A DNA stretch of 64,000 nucleotides from UBA9676 sp963741615 (GCA_963741615.1 CAVUIU010000030.1:124001-188000); one strand, 5' to 3'. Numbered from the stretch's first letter, positions 7,118 through 16,510 are shown. Notes: generated by a model from the sequence alone, not told the origin. Numbers and translations: made by a program.

Positions 7118-8395
7118 TCAGCGGGGTGCCCCACCGAGCCGGCCGCGGGAAGGTCCGGCCGCTACTCCCGCGGGCCCGGGCTGCTGCTTCGGGTCAGCGG
7201 CGGCGATGCCGGCCAGGGCCGCGCCGACCGCGTCGAAGGCGCGCAGCGTGTCGTGCAGCATCGCCGGTGACTGTGCGGCCGGCCACGAGGACAGCTTGGC
7301 GGCCACCGTGCCGGTGCCGGGGCTGACGTACAGCATCTGCCCGTTGATGCCCAGGCAGAGCAGCAGGCCGCCGTGCTCCCGCGGCAGGAACCAGAACTTG
7401 TTGCGGTACCACCCGCCGGGCAGGTACGGCCCTGACACGGACCGGGCGAAGGCATCGAGGATGTCCGGATCGGTTGTCCACGCCTCGCGCAGCCAGGCGG
7501 CGGGGACGACGCGACGGCCAGCCACCTCGCCGCCGGCCAGCAGCATCATGCCGAAGCGGGTGAGGTCGCGCGCCGTGGCGCACAGCCCCCCGTCGTGAAT
7601 CGCGGTGCCCACGCCGTCACAGGTGATCTCGGCGTCATGCTCGGCGCCCATCGGCGACCAGACAAGCTCGCCGATGAGGTCGGCCATCCTGGTCTTCGCC
7701 GCCCGCTCACAGACCCACCCGAGAACGTCGGTCTCGCAGGAACGGTAGTCGAAGACCCCGCCGTGCTCGCCGGCTCCGCCGAGGGTCGTCAGGTAGGCGT
7801 ACATCGAGCTGGGCAGCTGGCGATGTGACGGTGGGCGCCAGCCCATGGCCTCCTCGATGACGCGCACCTCGGCGTCCAGATCCGTGTAGTCCTCGCTGAA
7901 TTCCACCCCGGAGCGCATGTCCAGCACGTCGCGCAGGCTGGCTCCCCGGTAGCCGCCGTGATCGAGCTCCGGCACGTAATCGGTGACCAGCTGTGCGGGG
8001 GACAGCAGGCCACGCCCGACGAGGTTGCCGGCCACACAGCCCACGATGGACTTGGAGATCGACATGAGCAGGTGCGGGGTGTCCGCGCCCGTCTCGCCCG
8101 CGTAACGTTCGAGCACCACCTGCCCGTCATGCGCGACGACGACGGCGTCGGTGTAGGTCTCGTCGAGCACCTCGTCCACGATCGCCGTGGTGCCATCGGC
8201 GCGGTGCAGCGCGATCTCGCCCAGCCGCAGCGGGTTGGCCCGCAGCGGCGTCACCGGGCCGTGACCCCGGAAGATGCGCTGGGTGGGCACGAGCTCACGC
8301 ATGTGCGAGAACGACCACCGGTTGTACGGCGGCTCCTGCCAGTTCGCGAGCGTGACTTGCACGTCCGCCGGCGGCGGGAACCCCTGCATGAGCAT
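7118..8395 (-). CDS. Serine hydrolase, NylB/class C beta-lactamase-like
   Basis: A 425-residue penicillin-recognising-fold hydrolase. The catalytic S-x-x-K is SISK at residues 112-115, matching the numbering known for 6-aminohexanoate-dimer hydrolase NylB. The second motif is the Tyr of FDYRS at about 217, followed by the family-typical ETDVLGW. These enzymes cleave amides or esters through an acyl-serine. No signal peptide is visible, so it acts in the cytoplasm. It begins 56 bp after the ATP-grasp gene on the same strand and is likely co-transcribed with it. The pair may make and trim, or recycle, an amide-linked metabolite; that is inference. Confidence 0.88.
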   Translation of the reverse strand: MLMQGFPPPADVQVTLANWQEPPYNRWSFSHMRELVPTQRIFRGHGPVTPLRANPLRLGEIALHRADGTTAIVDEVLDETYTDAVVVAHDGQVVLERYAGETGADTPHLLMSISKSIVGCVAGNLVGRGLLSPAQLVTDYVPELDHGGYRGASLRDVLDMRSGVEFSEDYTDLDAEVRVIEEAMGWRPPSHRQLPSSMYAYLTTLGGAGEHGGVFDYRSCETDVLGWVCERAAKTRMADLIGELVWSPMGAEHDAEITCDGVGTAIHDGGLCATARDLTRFGMMLLAGGEVAGRRVVPAAWLREAWTTDPDILDAFARSVSGPYLPGGWYRNKFWFLPREHGGLLLCLGINGQMLYVSPGTGTVAAKLSSWPAAQSPAMLHDTLRAFDAVGAALAGIAAADPKQQPGPAGVAAGPSRGRLGGAPR

Positions 8396-8451
8396 GGGTC
8401 CAGACTAGTGGTCCTGCTCCGGCCCGGGATCGGCTCCTGGCGGGCGGGCCC

Positions 8452-9924
8452 TCACTTCACGAACACCGACGCCGCGCCGGCCGGAGGCTGCTCGATCGGC
8501 TCGCTGATGTAGTGGGAACGGATGCCTGCGATGTAACGCCGGCACCGCTGCGTGAGGCCGGCGGCGGTCTGCATGCGGCCTTTGGTGATGAGGATGCCGA
8601 GGTCCGCGCCCTTGAAGCGGTAGTCGCCCGGGCCATACACGCGCAGGAAGAAGCACTCATTCTCGCTGGTCACCTGGTGCCAGTCGTAGGACGGCCAGAG
8701 AAAAACCAGCTCCCCATCCGCGCTGAGCTGGTAAGTCCCCGTGCGCGGGGCGGCCAGGATGCGCTCGACGGAGTCGTTCGGCTCCTTGATGATCAGTTGT
8801 GCCCAGACGTCACGGTCTGCCATCTCGCGCCACCGCTCGTTGATCTCCTCGGCGTCGAACACGTAGTCGACATCCATGAATTCGAGCAGATGGAAGAGGA
8901 AGAGCGGGATATCGGCGTACGCGCCCGCGGTGACGTTGGTCATGGACGACACGCCGGAAATGCGGGGGTTCAGCTCACCGAGGTAGACCTCGTCGGTGTC
9001 GAGGTCGATGAGGACGTCGACCTCGAAGAAGCCCTTGTAACCCTCCTGCCCGAGCCGGCCGCCGAGCCGCCGGACGAGCTCGACCGCCCTGGCCCGCTGC
9101 TCATCCGGCAGCGCCTCGGGGAACAGGTCGTTGCCGCACCATCCGCCCTGGTAGGGGGTGAGCTCAGGGTAGCCGGTGAGGTCGATCATGAACGGCCCGA
9201 CGACCGTCCCGTGCCTGGTCAGCACGGCCTCCACCGCCACGGCCTTGTTGTTGATCCGCTTCATCACCTTCGCCTGCTGGCCGACGATGTCGTCGGCGTG
9301 GGCGGCCCAGTCCGACTCCGAGGAGACGAAGAAGGTGGTCTTCCCGGAGTCGCCGTAAGGGGTCTGCACGACGAGGTCGGTGCCGAGTCCCGCGTCCCCG
9401 GCGACGCGGACCAGCGTCTCCCACGAGTTGACCTCCCCCAGCACGTTCGGCACGCTCGGGGCGCCGGCCTCGTTGCCGAGCACCGTAGTCACGATCTTGG
9501 AGTCCAGGTGCCGGCGCAGTGCGTCGGACGGGAGGGTGATGTCGTACCCCAGCTCCGCGCAGATCCGTTCGGTCTCCTCGTCGAAGAAGAGCATCGCCAC
9601 CTTCGGGCGGCCGCCGCGGGAGGCGATGAAGGCCTGCACCTCCGGATCGCAGAGCAGGTAGTTGTTGATTTCCTCACTGCTCTCGAAGTTCACGTACGGT
9701 TTGTGCTTCGGGCTGAACACCCGCGGGTGGCTGCCGTCCCAGGAGTCGTAGTAGGCGACATAGCTGAAGTTGCGGACCCAGCGGTCGATACCGAGCAGGT
9801 TGAACGCGGTCGGCCCGAAGAAGTAGACCGGGGTGGTGTTCGTGCGGAAGAATCCGCGGATCTCGGAGATCCCGTTGAGGCGCCGGCGGGCGGCCGCCGG
9901 AACACGGCGCGAGGGCTCGCTCAT
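8452..9924 (-). CDS. ATP-grasp enzyme annotated in relatives as biotin carboxylase-like
   Basis: A 490-residue ATP-grasp protein. ATP-binding features are VVQTPYGDSGKTTFFV (the flexible glycine-rich loop) and AVEAVLTRHGTVVGPFMIDLTG. The metal-binding region is GFFEVDVLIDLD followed by LGELNPRISG, whose Glu and Asn coordinate Mg2+. The N-terminal part (PVYFFGPTAFNLLGID) is a preATP-grasp domain. No biotin carboxyl carrier or carboxyltransferase gene is nearby, so a carboxylate-amine ligase role is as plausible as biotin carboxylation. ATG 9924 is preferred to 9960 because of the upstream CCCCGGGGAA and the absence of a ribosome site for 9960. Confidence 0.85.
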   Translation of the reverse strand: MSEPSRRVPAAARRRLNGISEIRGFFRTNTTPVYFFGPTAFNLLGIDRWVRNFSYVAYYDSWDGSHPRVFSPKHKPYVNFESSEEINNYLLCDPEVQAFIASRGGRPKVAMLFFDEETERICAELGYDITLPSDALRRHLDSKIVTTVLGNEAGAPSVPNVLGEVNSWETLVRVAGDAGLGTDLVVQTPYGDSGKTTFFVSSESDWAAHADDIVGQQAKVMKRINNKAVAVEAVLTRHGTVVGPFMIDLTGYPELTPYQGGWCGNDLFPEALPDEQRARAVELVRRLGGRLGQEGYKGFFEVDVLIDLDTDEVYLGELNPRISGVSSMTNVTAGAYADIPLFLFHLLEFMDVDYVFDAEEINERWREMADRDVWAQLIIKEPNDSVERILAAPRTGTYQLSADGELVFLWPSYDWHQVTSENECFFLRVYGPGDYRFKGADLGILITKGRMQTAAGLTQRCRRYIAGIRSHYISEPIEQPPAGAASVFVK

Positions 9925-10102
9925 GGGTTCCCCGGGGGAAAGGGTGAAATGTACCATCACTCTAACTCAGGCGCAGGCGTCCTTCCCCTGCTGAAGCGCC
10001 CGTTTCCCGGGGCTCGGGACCTTCTGCCCTGGCCCGGTGAACCCGTCGCATCTACCGTCTGGATCGAGGACCCGCACCAGGCATCGCTCACGAGGGGGAC
10101 CG

Positions 10103-11914
10103 ATGCAGGAAATCTCCGTGCCCGCGGCATACGTCGTGAAACCGGATGACAACGTCACGGACGATGTCTTCGCGCATGCGCAGGACTGGCCCGGCGCGGT
10201 TGGCCTGAAGCGAAAGGTGAACGGCACCTGGACCCCGGTGACCTGGCGCGAGTTCGCCGGGCAGGTGCGCGGCCTGGCGGCCGGGTTCATCGCCGCCGGC
10301 ATCTCACCGGGTGACCGCGTGGCCCTGATGTCGCGCACGCGGTTCGAATGGGCACTCCTGGACTACGCGATCCTGACCGCCGGTGGCATCACCGTCCCGA
10401 TCTACCCCACCTCCTCGCTCGACCAGGTGGAGTGGATCCTGCGCGACTCGGGTGCGGTTGCCGCCGTGGTGGAGACCGACGATCACGCCGAGAAGGTCGC
10501 CACCGCGCGGGCCGGCCTGCCCGCGCTCACCAATGTGTGGGAGATCGACGGCAGCCAGTTCGGCGGCCTCCCCGACATCGAAGCGCTCGGCGCGCAGGTA
10601 ACGGCGGAGCAGGTCGAGGAACGGCGCCGGACCCGCGGCGCCGGGGACCTCGCTGAGATCGTCTACACCTCCGGAACGACCGGCCGCCCGAAGGGCTGCA
10701 TGCTCAGCCACGGCAACATCGTCGCCAACGCCCGTAACTGCATGCAGAACGACGGCTTCGCGAAGGTGTTCAGCGAGCACCACTCGACGCTGCTGTTCCT
10801 GCCGCTCTCGCACAGCTACGCCCAGCTCATCCAGTACGGCGCGATCTACTCGCGCACCGTCCTGGGCCTCGCCGACATGGCCGACGCCGTCGTCGAGATG
10901 CCTGCCTACAAGCCGACGGCTGTGCTGTCGGTGCCGCGGCTGTGGGAGAAGGCTTACAACAGTGCCAAGCGCAAGGCAGCCGCCGAGGGGCACGGCAAGA
11001 TCTTCGCCCGGGCGGAGGCCACCGCCGTCGCCTACAGCCAGGCGCTGGACACCGGCGGTCCCGGCCCCGCGCTCCGCCTGAAGCACGCTCTGTACGACCG
11101 GCTCGTCTACGCCAAGCTGCGCGCGGCGCTCGGCGGTGACGTGCAGTACTCCTGGAGCGCGGCCGCCCCGCTCGGCGTCCGGCTCGGGCACTTCTTTCGC
11201 GGGTGCGGCATCACCATCTTGGAGGGCTACGGCCTGACCGAGACCAGCCCGGCGACCAACTCCAACACACCCGAGGCGCAGAAGATCGGCACCGTGGGCC
11301 GGCCGATCCCCGGCTGCACGATCCGGATCGCGCCGGACGGCGAGGTCCTCGTCCGGGGCCACATGGTCTTCGGCGGCTACTGGAACAACCCGGCGGCCAC
11401 CAAGGAGATGATCGACTCCGGCGGCTGGCTGCACACCGGCGACCTCGGCGCCCTCGACGAGGAGGGGTTCCTCGCGATCACCGGGCGCAAGAAGGACCTC
11501 ATCATCACCGCGGCTGGCAAGAACGTCGCGCCGGCCGTGCTCGAGGACCGACTGCGCGCCCACTGGCTGATCAGCGAGTGCCTGGTCGTAGGCGACGCGA
11601 AGCCCTACATCGCGGTGCTCGTGGCCGGCGACCCGGAGGCCTTCGCCCAGTGGAAGGCGGACAACGGCAGGCCGGGCACGGCGACCGTGTCCGACCTCAG
11701 CGGCGACCCCGCCCTGCGGGCGGAGATCCAGGCAGCCATCGACGACGCCAACAAGGCGGTGTCGCAGGCGGAAGCGATCAAGAAGTTCGCGATCCTCGAC
11801 GAGGACTTCACCGAGGCGGGCGGCCAGCTCACACCGACGCTGAAGGTGCGCCGCCACATCATCATGGAGCGGTACGCGGTCCAGATCGCCGCGCTGTACG
11901 ACGGCACCTCCTGA
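10103..11914 (+). CDS. Long-chain fatty-acid-CoA ligase (FadD15-like AMP-binding enzyme)
   Basis: An adenylate-forming enzyme of 603 residues that activates a fatty acid as acyl-AMP and then acyl-CoA. The P-loop-like motif is YTSGTTGRPKG. The adenine-binding motif is EGYGLTETSP, with GYWNNPAAT and WLHTGDLGALDEEGF after it. The hinge with the catalytic region is GRKKDLIITAAGKNVAP. The C-terminal lysine lies in LTPTLKVRRHII. The length and the FLPLSHSYAQ block are typical of the FadD15/FAA group in actinobacteria. ATG 10103 follows GAGGGGG by four bases. It is divergent from the ATP-grasp gene. Confidence 0.93.
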   Translation: MQEISVPAAYVVKPDDNVTDDVFAHAQDWPGAVGLKRKVNGTWTPVTWREFAGQVRGLAAGFIAAGISPGDRVALMSRTRFEWALLDYAILTAGGITVPIYPTSSLDQVEWILRDSGAVAAVVETDDHAEKVATARAGLPALTNVWEIDGSQFGGLPDIEALGAQVTAEQVEERRRTRGAGDLAEIVYTSGTTGRPKGCMLSHGNIVANARNCMQNDGFAKVFSEHHSTLLFLPLSHSYAQLIQYGAIYSRTVLGLADMADAVVEMPAYKPTAVLSVPRLWEKAYNSAKRKAAAEGHGKIFARAEATAVAYSQALDTGGPGPALRLKHALYDRLVYAKLRAALGGDVQYSWSAAAPLGVRLGHFFRGCGITILEGYGLTETSPATNSNTPEAQKIGTVGRPIPGCTIRIAPDGEVLVRGHMVFGGYWNNPAATKEMIDSGGWLHTGDLGALDEEGFLAITGRKKDLIITAAGKNVAPAVLEDRLRAHWLISECLVVGDAKPYIAVLVAGDPEAFAQWKADNGRPGTATVSDLSGDPALRAEIQAAIDDANKAVSQAEAIKKFAILDEDFTEAGGQLTPTLKVRRHIIMERYAVQIAALYDGTS

Positions 11915-12001
11915 GAAGGACGTTCGCCTCTGGCGCCGGGGATGGGAAGGAGCACGCTGGAGGTAGGAACAGGGAGTACATCTGGTGAGGAAGTGATCAA
12001 G

Positions 12002-12085
12002 ATGTTCACCCGTCATCCGCACAAGACCCACCACACCACCGGCCACCTGCGGGCGTGGCTGCACCGTTGTAACCCGTACGCGTAG
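12002..12085 (+). CDS. Possible histidine-rich micropeptide
   Basis: A 27-codon frame beginning MFTRHPHKTHHTT and ending with the sequence RCNPYA before TAG. It has six histidines, one cysteine and a net positive charge. GGTGAGG at 11984-11990 is a reasonable ribosome site with 11 bases of spacing. It lies in the 213-bp gap after the acyl-CoA ligase gene and is convergent with the GMC oxidase gene. A leader peptide, a metal-binding peptide or chance are all possible. Only the open frame and the Shine-Dalgarno sequence support it. Confidence 0.22.
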   Translation: MFTRHPHKTHHTTGHLRAWLHRCNPYA

Positions 12086-12127
12086 CGCCCGGCCCGACCG
12101 GCCCCACCGGCCCAGCCGGGAGTTGCG

Positions 12128-13867
12128 CTAGCGGACCTCAGCGATAGGCAGCCTCAGCGCGGCCGGCGCGGACGGTGGCACGATCGGGCTCAACGGCGCC
12201 GCGGGCGCGACGCGCTGGTAGGCGACACCGAGCGGGGGCCGGGGGTCACCCTCACCCTTGTTCGGCCACAATGCCATCGCCCGCTCTGCCTGGGCTGTGA
12301 TCGTCAGTGCCGGGTTGACGCCGAGGTTCGCCGAGATGGTGGAGCCATCGACGACGTGCAGCCCGGGATGCCCGTACATGCGGTGGTAGGGGTCAACGAC
12401 GCCGCTTTCCGGGGAGTCGCCGATGGTGCAACCGCCGAGGAAGTGCGCCGTCATCGGGATATCGACCATCTCACCGACGCTGCCCAGGGGAAAGCCGCCG
12501 ATGGCGGACGCGACGCTGCGCATGGCCTTGTTGGCGGCGGGAATCCAGGTAGGGCTCGGGACGCCATGCCCGTGCTTGGAGGTCAGCTTGATCCGCCCGA
12601 GCCGGGTGCGCTTCGGATGAACCGTGATCGAGTTGTCCAGCGTTTGCATGGTGAGGCCGATCACGGCCCGCTCGGACCAGTGGTTGATGCCAAAGTAGAG
12701 CGACGTGAACTGCCCGGGATGGCGCGCGACCTGTGCGAGCCATTTCGCCCAGCGCGGCACCTGCCCGCCGCCGTCGGTCATCAGCGTGCTGAGCAATCCC
12801 ATCGCGTTCGAGCCCTTGCCGTAGCGGACGGGTTCGATGTGGGTGTCCTCGTCCGGGTGGATCGACGAGGTGATGGCCACCCCGTGGGTGAAGTCATGCT
12901 TCTTCCGGTTGCCTATCGTCGTCAGCGCACCGCCGAGCGCCTCGGAGTTGGTGCGGGTCAAGACGCCCAGCCGCCCGGAGATCTTCGGCAGCGAGCCCGC
13001 AAGCTTCATCCTGTGCAGCAACTGCTGCGTGCCCCACGTGCCAGCCGCGAATACGACCTGTTCGGCGGTGAACGAGCGCGCCGTCCGCCCGGCCCGCCAC
13101 GTGCCGGTGCGCACCGTGTCCACGGCGTACCCGCCGCCGTCCCGTGGCCGCACCGCGACCGCTGTGGTCTCTGGATGCACGGTCACACCGGCCTTCTCGG
13201 CCAGGTACAGGTAGTTCTTGACCAGTGTGTTCTTCGCATTGTGCCGGCAGCCGGTCATGCATTCCCCGACCTCCAGGCAGCCCCGGCGGCGCGGGCCCGC
13301 GCCGCCGAAGAAGGGGTCGCCGACCTCGACGCCGGGCTCCTTGCGACCTTCCCGGCCGAAGAACACCCCCACCCGGGCCATGCTGAACGTGTGGCCCACG
13401 CCCATGTCCTGCGCCACCCTCTTCATGACCTCGTCCGACTGCGTCATCGTCGGGTTCTCCACCACGCCGAGCATCCGCTCCGCCTGGTCGTAATACGGTG
13501 CGAGCTCGGCCCGCCAGTCGGTGATGTGCGCCCACTGCTGATCGTGGTAGAAGGCGTCCGATTTCGGCTTGTACAGCGTGTTCGCGTACACGAGCGAACC
13601 CCCGCCGACCCCGGCGCCGGCCAGGATGATCACATCCCGCAGCATGTGGATCCGCTGGATGCCCTTGCAGCCGAGCTTCGGTGCCCACAGGAACTTGCGG
13701 GCGTCCCAGGACGTGCGGGGGTAATCGGCGTCCTCGTACCGGCGTCCCGCCTCCAGCACGCCGACCCGGTAGCCCTTCTCGGTGAGCCGCAGAGCGGTCA
13801 CGGAGCCTCCGAAGCCCGAGCCGATCACGAGCACGTCATAGTCATGCGAGCCGGCAGACTGGTTCAT
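12128..13867 (-). CDS. choD-like: GMC oxidoreductase, ChoD-like putative cholesterol/sterol oxidase
   Basis: A 579-residue FAD-dependent oxidoreductase of the glucose-methanol-choline superfamily. The dinucleotide-binding motif is VIGSGFGGS at residues 15-23, and VLEAGRRY ends the second strand. AGAGVGGGSLVYAN is the second FAD-contact loop. GCRHNAKNTL resembles mycobacterial ChoD. The C-terminal catalytic region contains HFLGGCTIGDS and NLGVNPALTITAQAERA. ChoD proteins are annotated as cholesterol oxidases, but true 3-keto-sterol formation is unproven for many. No signal peptide is visible. AAGGAAGGG precedes ATG 13867. Two DosR-like motifs lie just upstream. Confidence 0.88.
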   Translation of the reverse strand: MNQSAGSHDYDVLVIGSGFGGSVTALRLTEKGYRVGVLEAGRRYEDADYPRTSWDARKFLWAPKLGCKGIQRIHMLRDVIILAGAGVGGGSLVYANTLYKPKSDAFYHDQQWAHITDWRAELAPYYDQAERMLGVVENPTMTQSDEVMKRVAQDMGVGHTFSMARVGVFFGREGRKEPGVEVGDPFFGGAGPRRRGCLEVGECMTGCRHNAKNTLVKNYLYLAEKAGVTVHPETTAVAVRPRDGGGYAVDTVRTGTWRAGRTARSFTAEQVVFAAGTWGTQQLLHRMKLAGSLPKISGRLGVLTRTNSEALGGALTTIGNRKKHDFTHGVAITSSIHPDEDTHIEPVRYGKGSNAMGLLSTLMTDGGGQVPRWAKWLAQVARHPGQFTSLYFGINHWSERAVIGLTMQTLDNSITVHPKRTRLGRIKLTSKHGHGVPSPTWIPAANKAMRSVASAIGGFPLGSVGEMVDIPMTAHFLGGCTIGDSPESGVVDPYHRMYGHPGLHVVDGSTISANLGVNPALTITAQAERAMALWPNKGEGDPRPPLGVAYQRVAPAAPLSPIVPPSAPAALRLPIAEVR

Positions 13868-13935
13868 CGTCGTCGCCCTTCCTTTGCGTGAGCAGGCGAT
13901 AGTCCATCGTGCGCGTCACCGCGCCAGGACAGGCA

Positions 13936-13968
13936 GGGCCGAAGGTCCCCGGCCGGGCCGAAGATCCC
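13936..13968. promoter_or_regulatory. Two tandem DosR/DevR-like motifs
   Basis: GGGCCGAAGGTCCC (13936-13949) and GGGCCGAAGATCCC (13955-13968) repeat with a 19-bp period. Read on the minus strand they are GGGACCTTCGGCCC and GGGATCTTCGGCCC, close to the dyad GGGAC-N4-G(T/C)CCC bound by DosR/DevR response regulators in mycobacteria and streptomycetes. They sit 69-101 bp upstream of the GMC oxidase start. A third similar dyad is at 16574-16586. Function is inferred from motif similarity only; no devR or universal-stress gene is in the window. Confidence 0.4.
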
Positions 13969-14006
13969 CGGCCAGCACGGGCAGTCCCGGCGATCGCCGG
14001 TGCTGG

Positions 14007-16433
14007 TCAGACGGAGAACGTCAGGCTCTGCCCGGGGCTGAGCTCGCGGAGCCGCCCATGGTAGCCGACGCGGACGGGCCGGTGGCTTCCCGGGCCGCTG
14101 CTGACCCGTACCGTGTGGTCCGTGATGCTGAGGGTGATCACCTGATCGCGGTAGAGGATGGAGAATTCGAGCGTGCCGAGGCTCTTCGGCCAGAACGGGT
14201 TCAGCCAGAGGACGTCGTCGCGCAGTTCCACCCCGCCGAAGCACCGCTGCAGCACGTCCACGGTGCCGGCCATGGCCGCGAGGTGGATACCCTCGGCCGT
14301 GGTGCCGCCCTGGACGTCGGCGACGTCACTGAGCAGCGCGTCGACGAAATGCTCAAGTGCCCGGTCCCGGCAGGCCCGCGCCAGCACCCACGCGTGGACC
14401 AGGGCACTGAGTGTCGAGCCGTTGGACGTGCGTGCCAGGTAGTACTCGACCGTTTCCGGGATGGCGCGCGGATCCCAGGCGTAGCCGAGGTGGCGGAAAA
14501 GCTCGGCGAGCTCGTCGGCGGACAGCAGGTAGAACAGCATCAGCACGTCGGCCTGCTTGGAGACCTTGTACCGGTTCGGTGAGTCATTCTCGGCCTCGAG
14601 GATACGGTCGAGGCGGCTGATGTCGCCGTACCTGGCGTGGTAGTCCTCCCAGTCGAGTTCCTTCAGGTCGTCGTATCCCTCGAACTGGCTGATGATGCCG
14701 CCCGCATGGAACGGGACGAACATGCGGCGGGAAAGGTGTTCCCACCGCTGCAGCTCCGTCGCCGTGATGTGCAGCCTCTCGGTGAGCTCGGTCCGGTGGT
14801 GGTCGGGCAGCAGGTCGAGCACCTCGATGGCGCGGAGCAGCAGCCAGGTCGTCATCACGTTGGTGTAGGCGTTGTTGTCGATCCCCGGATCGGGACTGCC
14901 CGGGTAGCTGGTGTGGAACTCGTCCGGGCCCACCACCCCGTGGATCACGAACCGGTCCCGGTCGCGGTCGTAGGCGGCGGTGCTTGCGAAGAACCGGGCG
15001 ATCTCCAGGATCATCTCGGCGCCCTGCAGCGCGAGGAACTCGACGTCGCCGGTGGCCTGGTAGTACTGCCACACCGCGTAGGCGATCGCGATGCCGACGT
15101 GGCGCTGCAGGTACGTCGAATCCGGCAGCCAGCGGCCCGACTTCGGGTTGAGATGCAGCAGCGCGCTCTGCTCCCTCCCGTCGCTGCCGGACTGCCATGG
15201 GTACATGGCTCCCACGTGGCCGGCCTCGCTCGCCGTTCGCCTCGCGGCGGGCAGGCGGCGGTAGCGGTAGGCCTTCAGCGACCGGCTCAGCTCGGGTATC
15301 CGCAGGTTCAGGACCGGGAACACGAACAGGTCGTCCCAGAAGATATGCCCGCGGTAGGCCTCGCCGTGCAGCCCGCGCGCGGGAACCCCGACGTCGCGGT
15401 CCATGCTGTTGGGCGAGACCGTCTGCAGCAGATGGAAGATGTGCAGCCGGAGCATCGGCAGCACCCGGTCGTCCTCGCTGCCCCGCAGTTCGATCGGGAA
15501 GCGCGCCCACAGGTGGGTCCACGCGAGCACATGCTGCCCCAGCATGCCGTCGAACGAGTCCGCGCTCGCCAGCCAGTCAGCCGCCGCCACCGCCGCCTCC
15601 GAGACCGCGTGGTCCCGCGAGGTGGCGATGGCCACGGTCTTCTCGACGGTGACCTCGTCCTGCTGGGCGACGTCGATCACCATTTCGTGGCCGATCCGCC
15701 CGGGCTCGCCGATCACGGCCGGGTCCGCGTCCACGTGCGCCCCGTTGCGGAACAGGCGGGTGCGGGCAGCCTCGGCGATACGGATGTGCGACTGGCTGGT
15801 CTCCACCACGAGCAGCACGGCAGCGGTGCCGAGGCTGCGCGCCTCGATGGGGACAAGGTGGCGGCTGTTCAGTTCGCGGTAGCGGGGCACGCCTGTGTTC
15901 TGCACGGTGCCGTCGAGTTCCGACCGGATTCGCAGCCGTCCCGACCAGTTCTCCGGCACGATCGTCGTCTCCAGCGCGCCGAGGTGCGCGGCGCCCATGT
16001 GCACGAACCTGCGGCACGTGGTCCGCGTGATACGGCCCTGGCCGTCGCGGATCCGCAGCCTGCGGGTGAGCACACCGCGGCGCAGGTCAAGCTCCAGCTC
16101 ATAGTGGAGCACTTCCATCTCGCCCAGGTCGAGCCAGGGCCCGTCCGCCGCGGCGAAGGTCAGCGGGAGCCAGTTCGGCACGTTGACCAGGCTCTCGTTC
16201 TCCACCGTGCGGCCCGCGATCTCGGTCCGCAGCAGGTTGTAACAGCCCGCGATGTAGGTACCCGGGTAGTGGGTCCCGTCCGCTGCCGACTCCGGTGCCG
16301 CGCCGCGGCTGGCGAAGTAGCCGTTGCCCGTGGTGCAGAGCGCCTCGCGCAGTCCTTCCTCGGGCGGGGAATAGCCTTCGTAGCGAAGCGTCCAGTCCGC
16401 GACAGAGACTGGCTTCCCCTCCTGGCCTACCAT
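14007..16433 (-). CDS. Glycoside hydrolase family 65 protein (disaccharide phosphorylase-like)
   Basis: An 808-residue inverting GH65 enzyme. The family includes maltose, trehalose and kojibiose phosphorylases, which split alpha-glucosides with phosphate to give beta-glucose 1-phosphate. The N-terminal super-sandwich domain begins WTLRYEGYSPPEEG, with the family-typical TGNGYFASRG. The (alpha/alpha)6 barrel has HIFWDDLFVFPVL and the catalytic acid Glu in GVVGPDEFH, followed by DNNAYTN. SKQADVL precedes the phosphate-site region. The C-terminal beta domain is complete. No beta-phosphoglucomutase gene is adjacent. It is cytoplasmic, with no signal peptide. Confidence 0.9.
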   Translation of the reverse strand: MVGQEGKPVSVADWTLRYEGYSPPEEGLREALCTTGNGYFASRGAAPESAADGTHYPGTYIAGCYNLLRTEIAGRTVENESLVNVPNWLPLTFAAADGPWLDLGEMEVLHYELELDLRRGVLTRRLRIRDGQGRITRTTCRRFVHMGAAHLGALETTIVPENWSGRLRIRSELDGTVQNTGVPRYRELNSRHLVPIEARSLGTAAVLLVVETSQSHIRIAEAARTRLFRNGAHVDADPAVIGEPGRIGHEMVIDVAQQDEVTVEKTVAIATSRDHAVSEAAVAAADWLASADSFDGMLGQHVLAWTHLWARFPIELRGSEDDRVLPMLRLHIFHLLQTVSPNSMDRDVGVPARGLHGEAYRGHIFWDDLFVFPVLNLRIPELSRSLKAYRYRRLPAARRTASEAGHVGAMYPWQSGSDGREQSALLHLNPKSGRWLPDSTYLQRHVGIAIAYAVWQYYQATGDVEFLALQGAEMILEIARFFASTAAYDRDRDRFVIHGVVGPDEFHTSYPGSPDPGIDNNAYTNVMTTWLLLRAIEVLDLLPDHHRTELTERLHITATELQRWEHLSRRMFVPFHAGGIISQFEGYDDLKELDWEDYHARYGDISRLDRILEAENDSPNRYKVSKQADVLMLFYLLSADELAELFRHLGYAWDPRAIPETVEYYLARTSNGSTLSALVHAWVLARACRDRALEHFVDALLSDVADVQGGTTAEGIHLAAMAGTVDVLQRCFGGVELRDDVLWLNPFWPKSLGTLEFSILYRDQVITLSITDHTVRVSSGPGSHRPVRVGYHGRLRELSPGQSLTFSV

Positions 16434-16489
16434 CGTGGCTACCTACAGATCATGGGGATCTCGCTGGCCACATGTGCCAGACGTGGCTG

Positions 16490-16510
16490 TACCGGCTACC
16501 GGTTACCGGT
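16490..16510. promoter_or_regulatory. Three tandem TACCGGY heptamers
   Basis: TACCGGC, TACCGGT and TACCGGT lie head to tail with an exact 7-bp period, 57-77 bp upstream of the GH65 start. The last two also create ACCGGT palindromes. Spaced heptamers are typical of response-regulator or repressor arrays. No known regulator is assigned. Confidence 0.4.

Noticed and set aside
8512..10149. A 545-residue plus-strand frame opposite the ATP-grasp gene.
   Set aside because: It is an antisense shadow of a well-supported enzyme gene and has no domain of its own.
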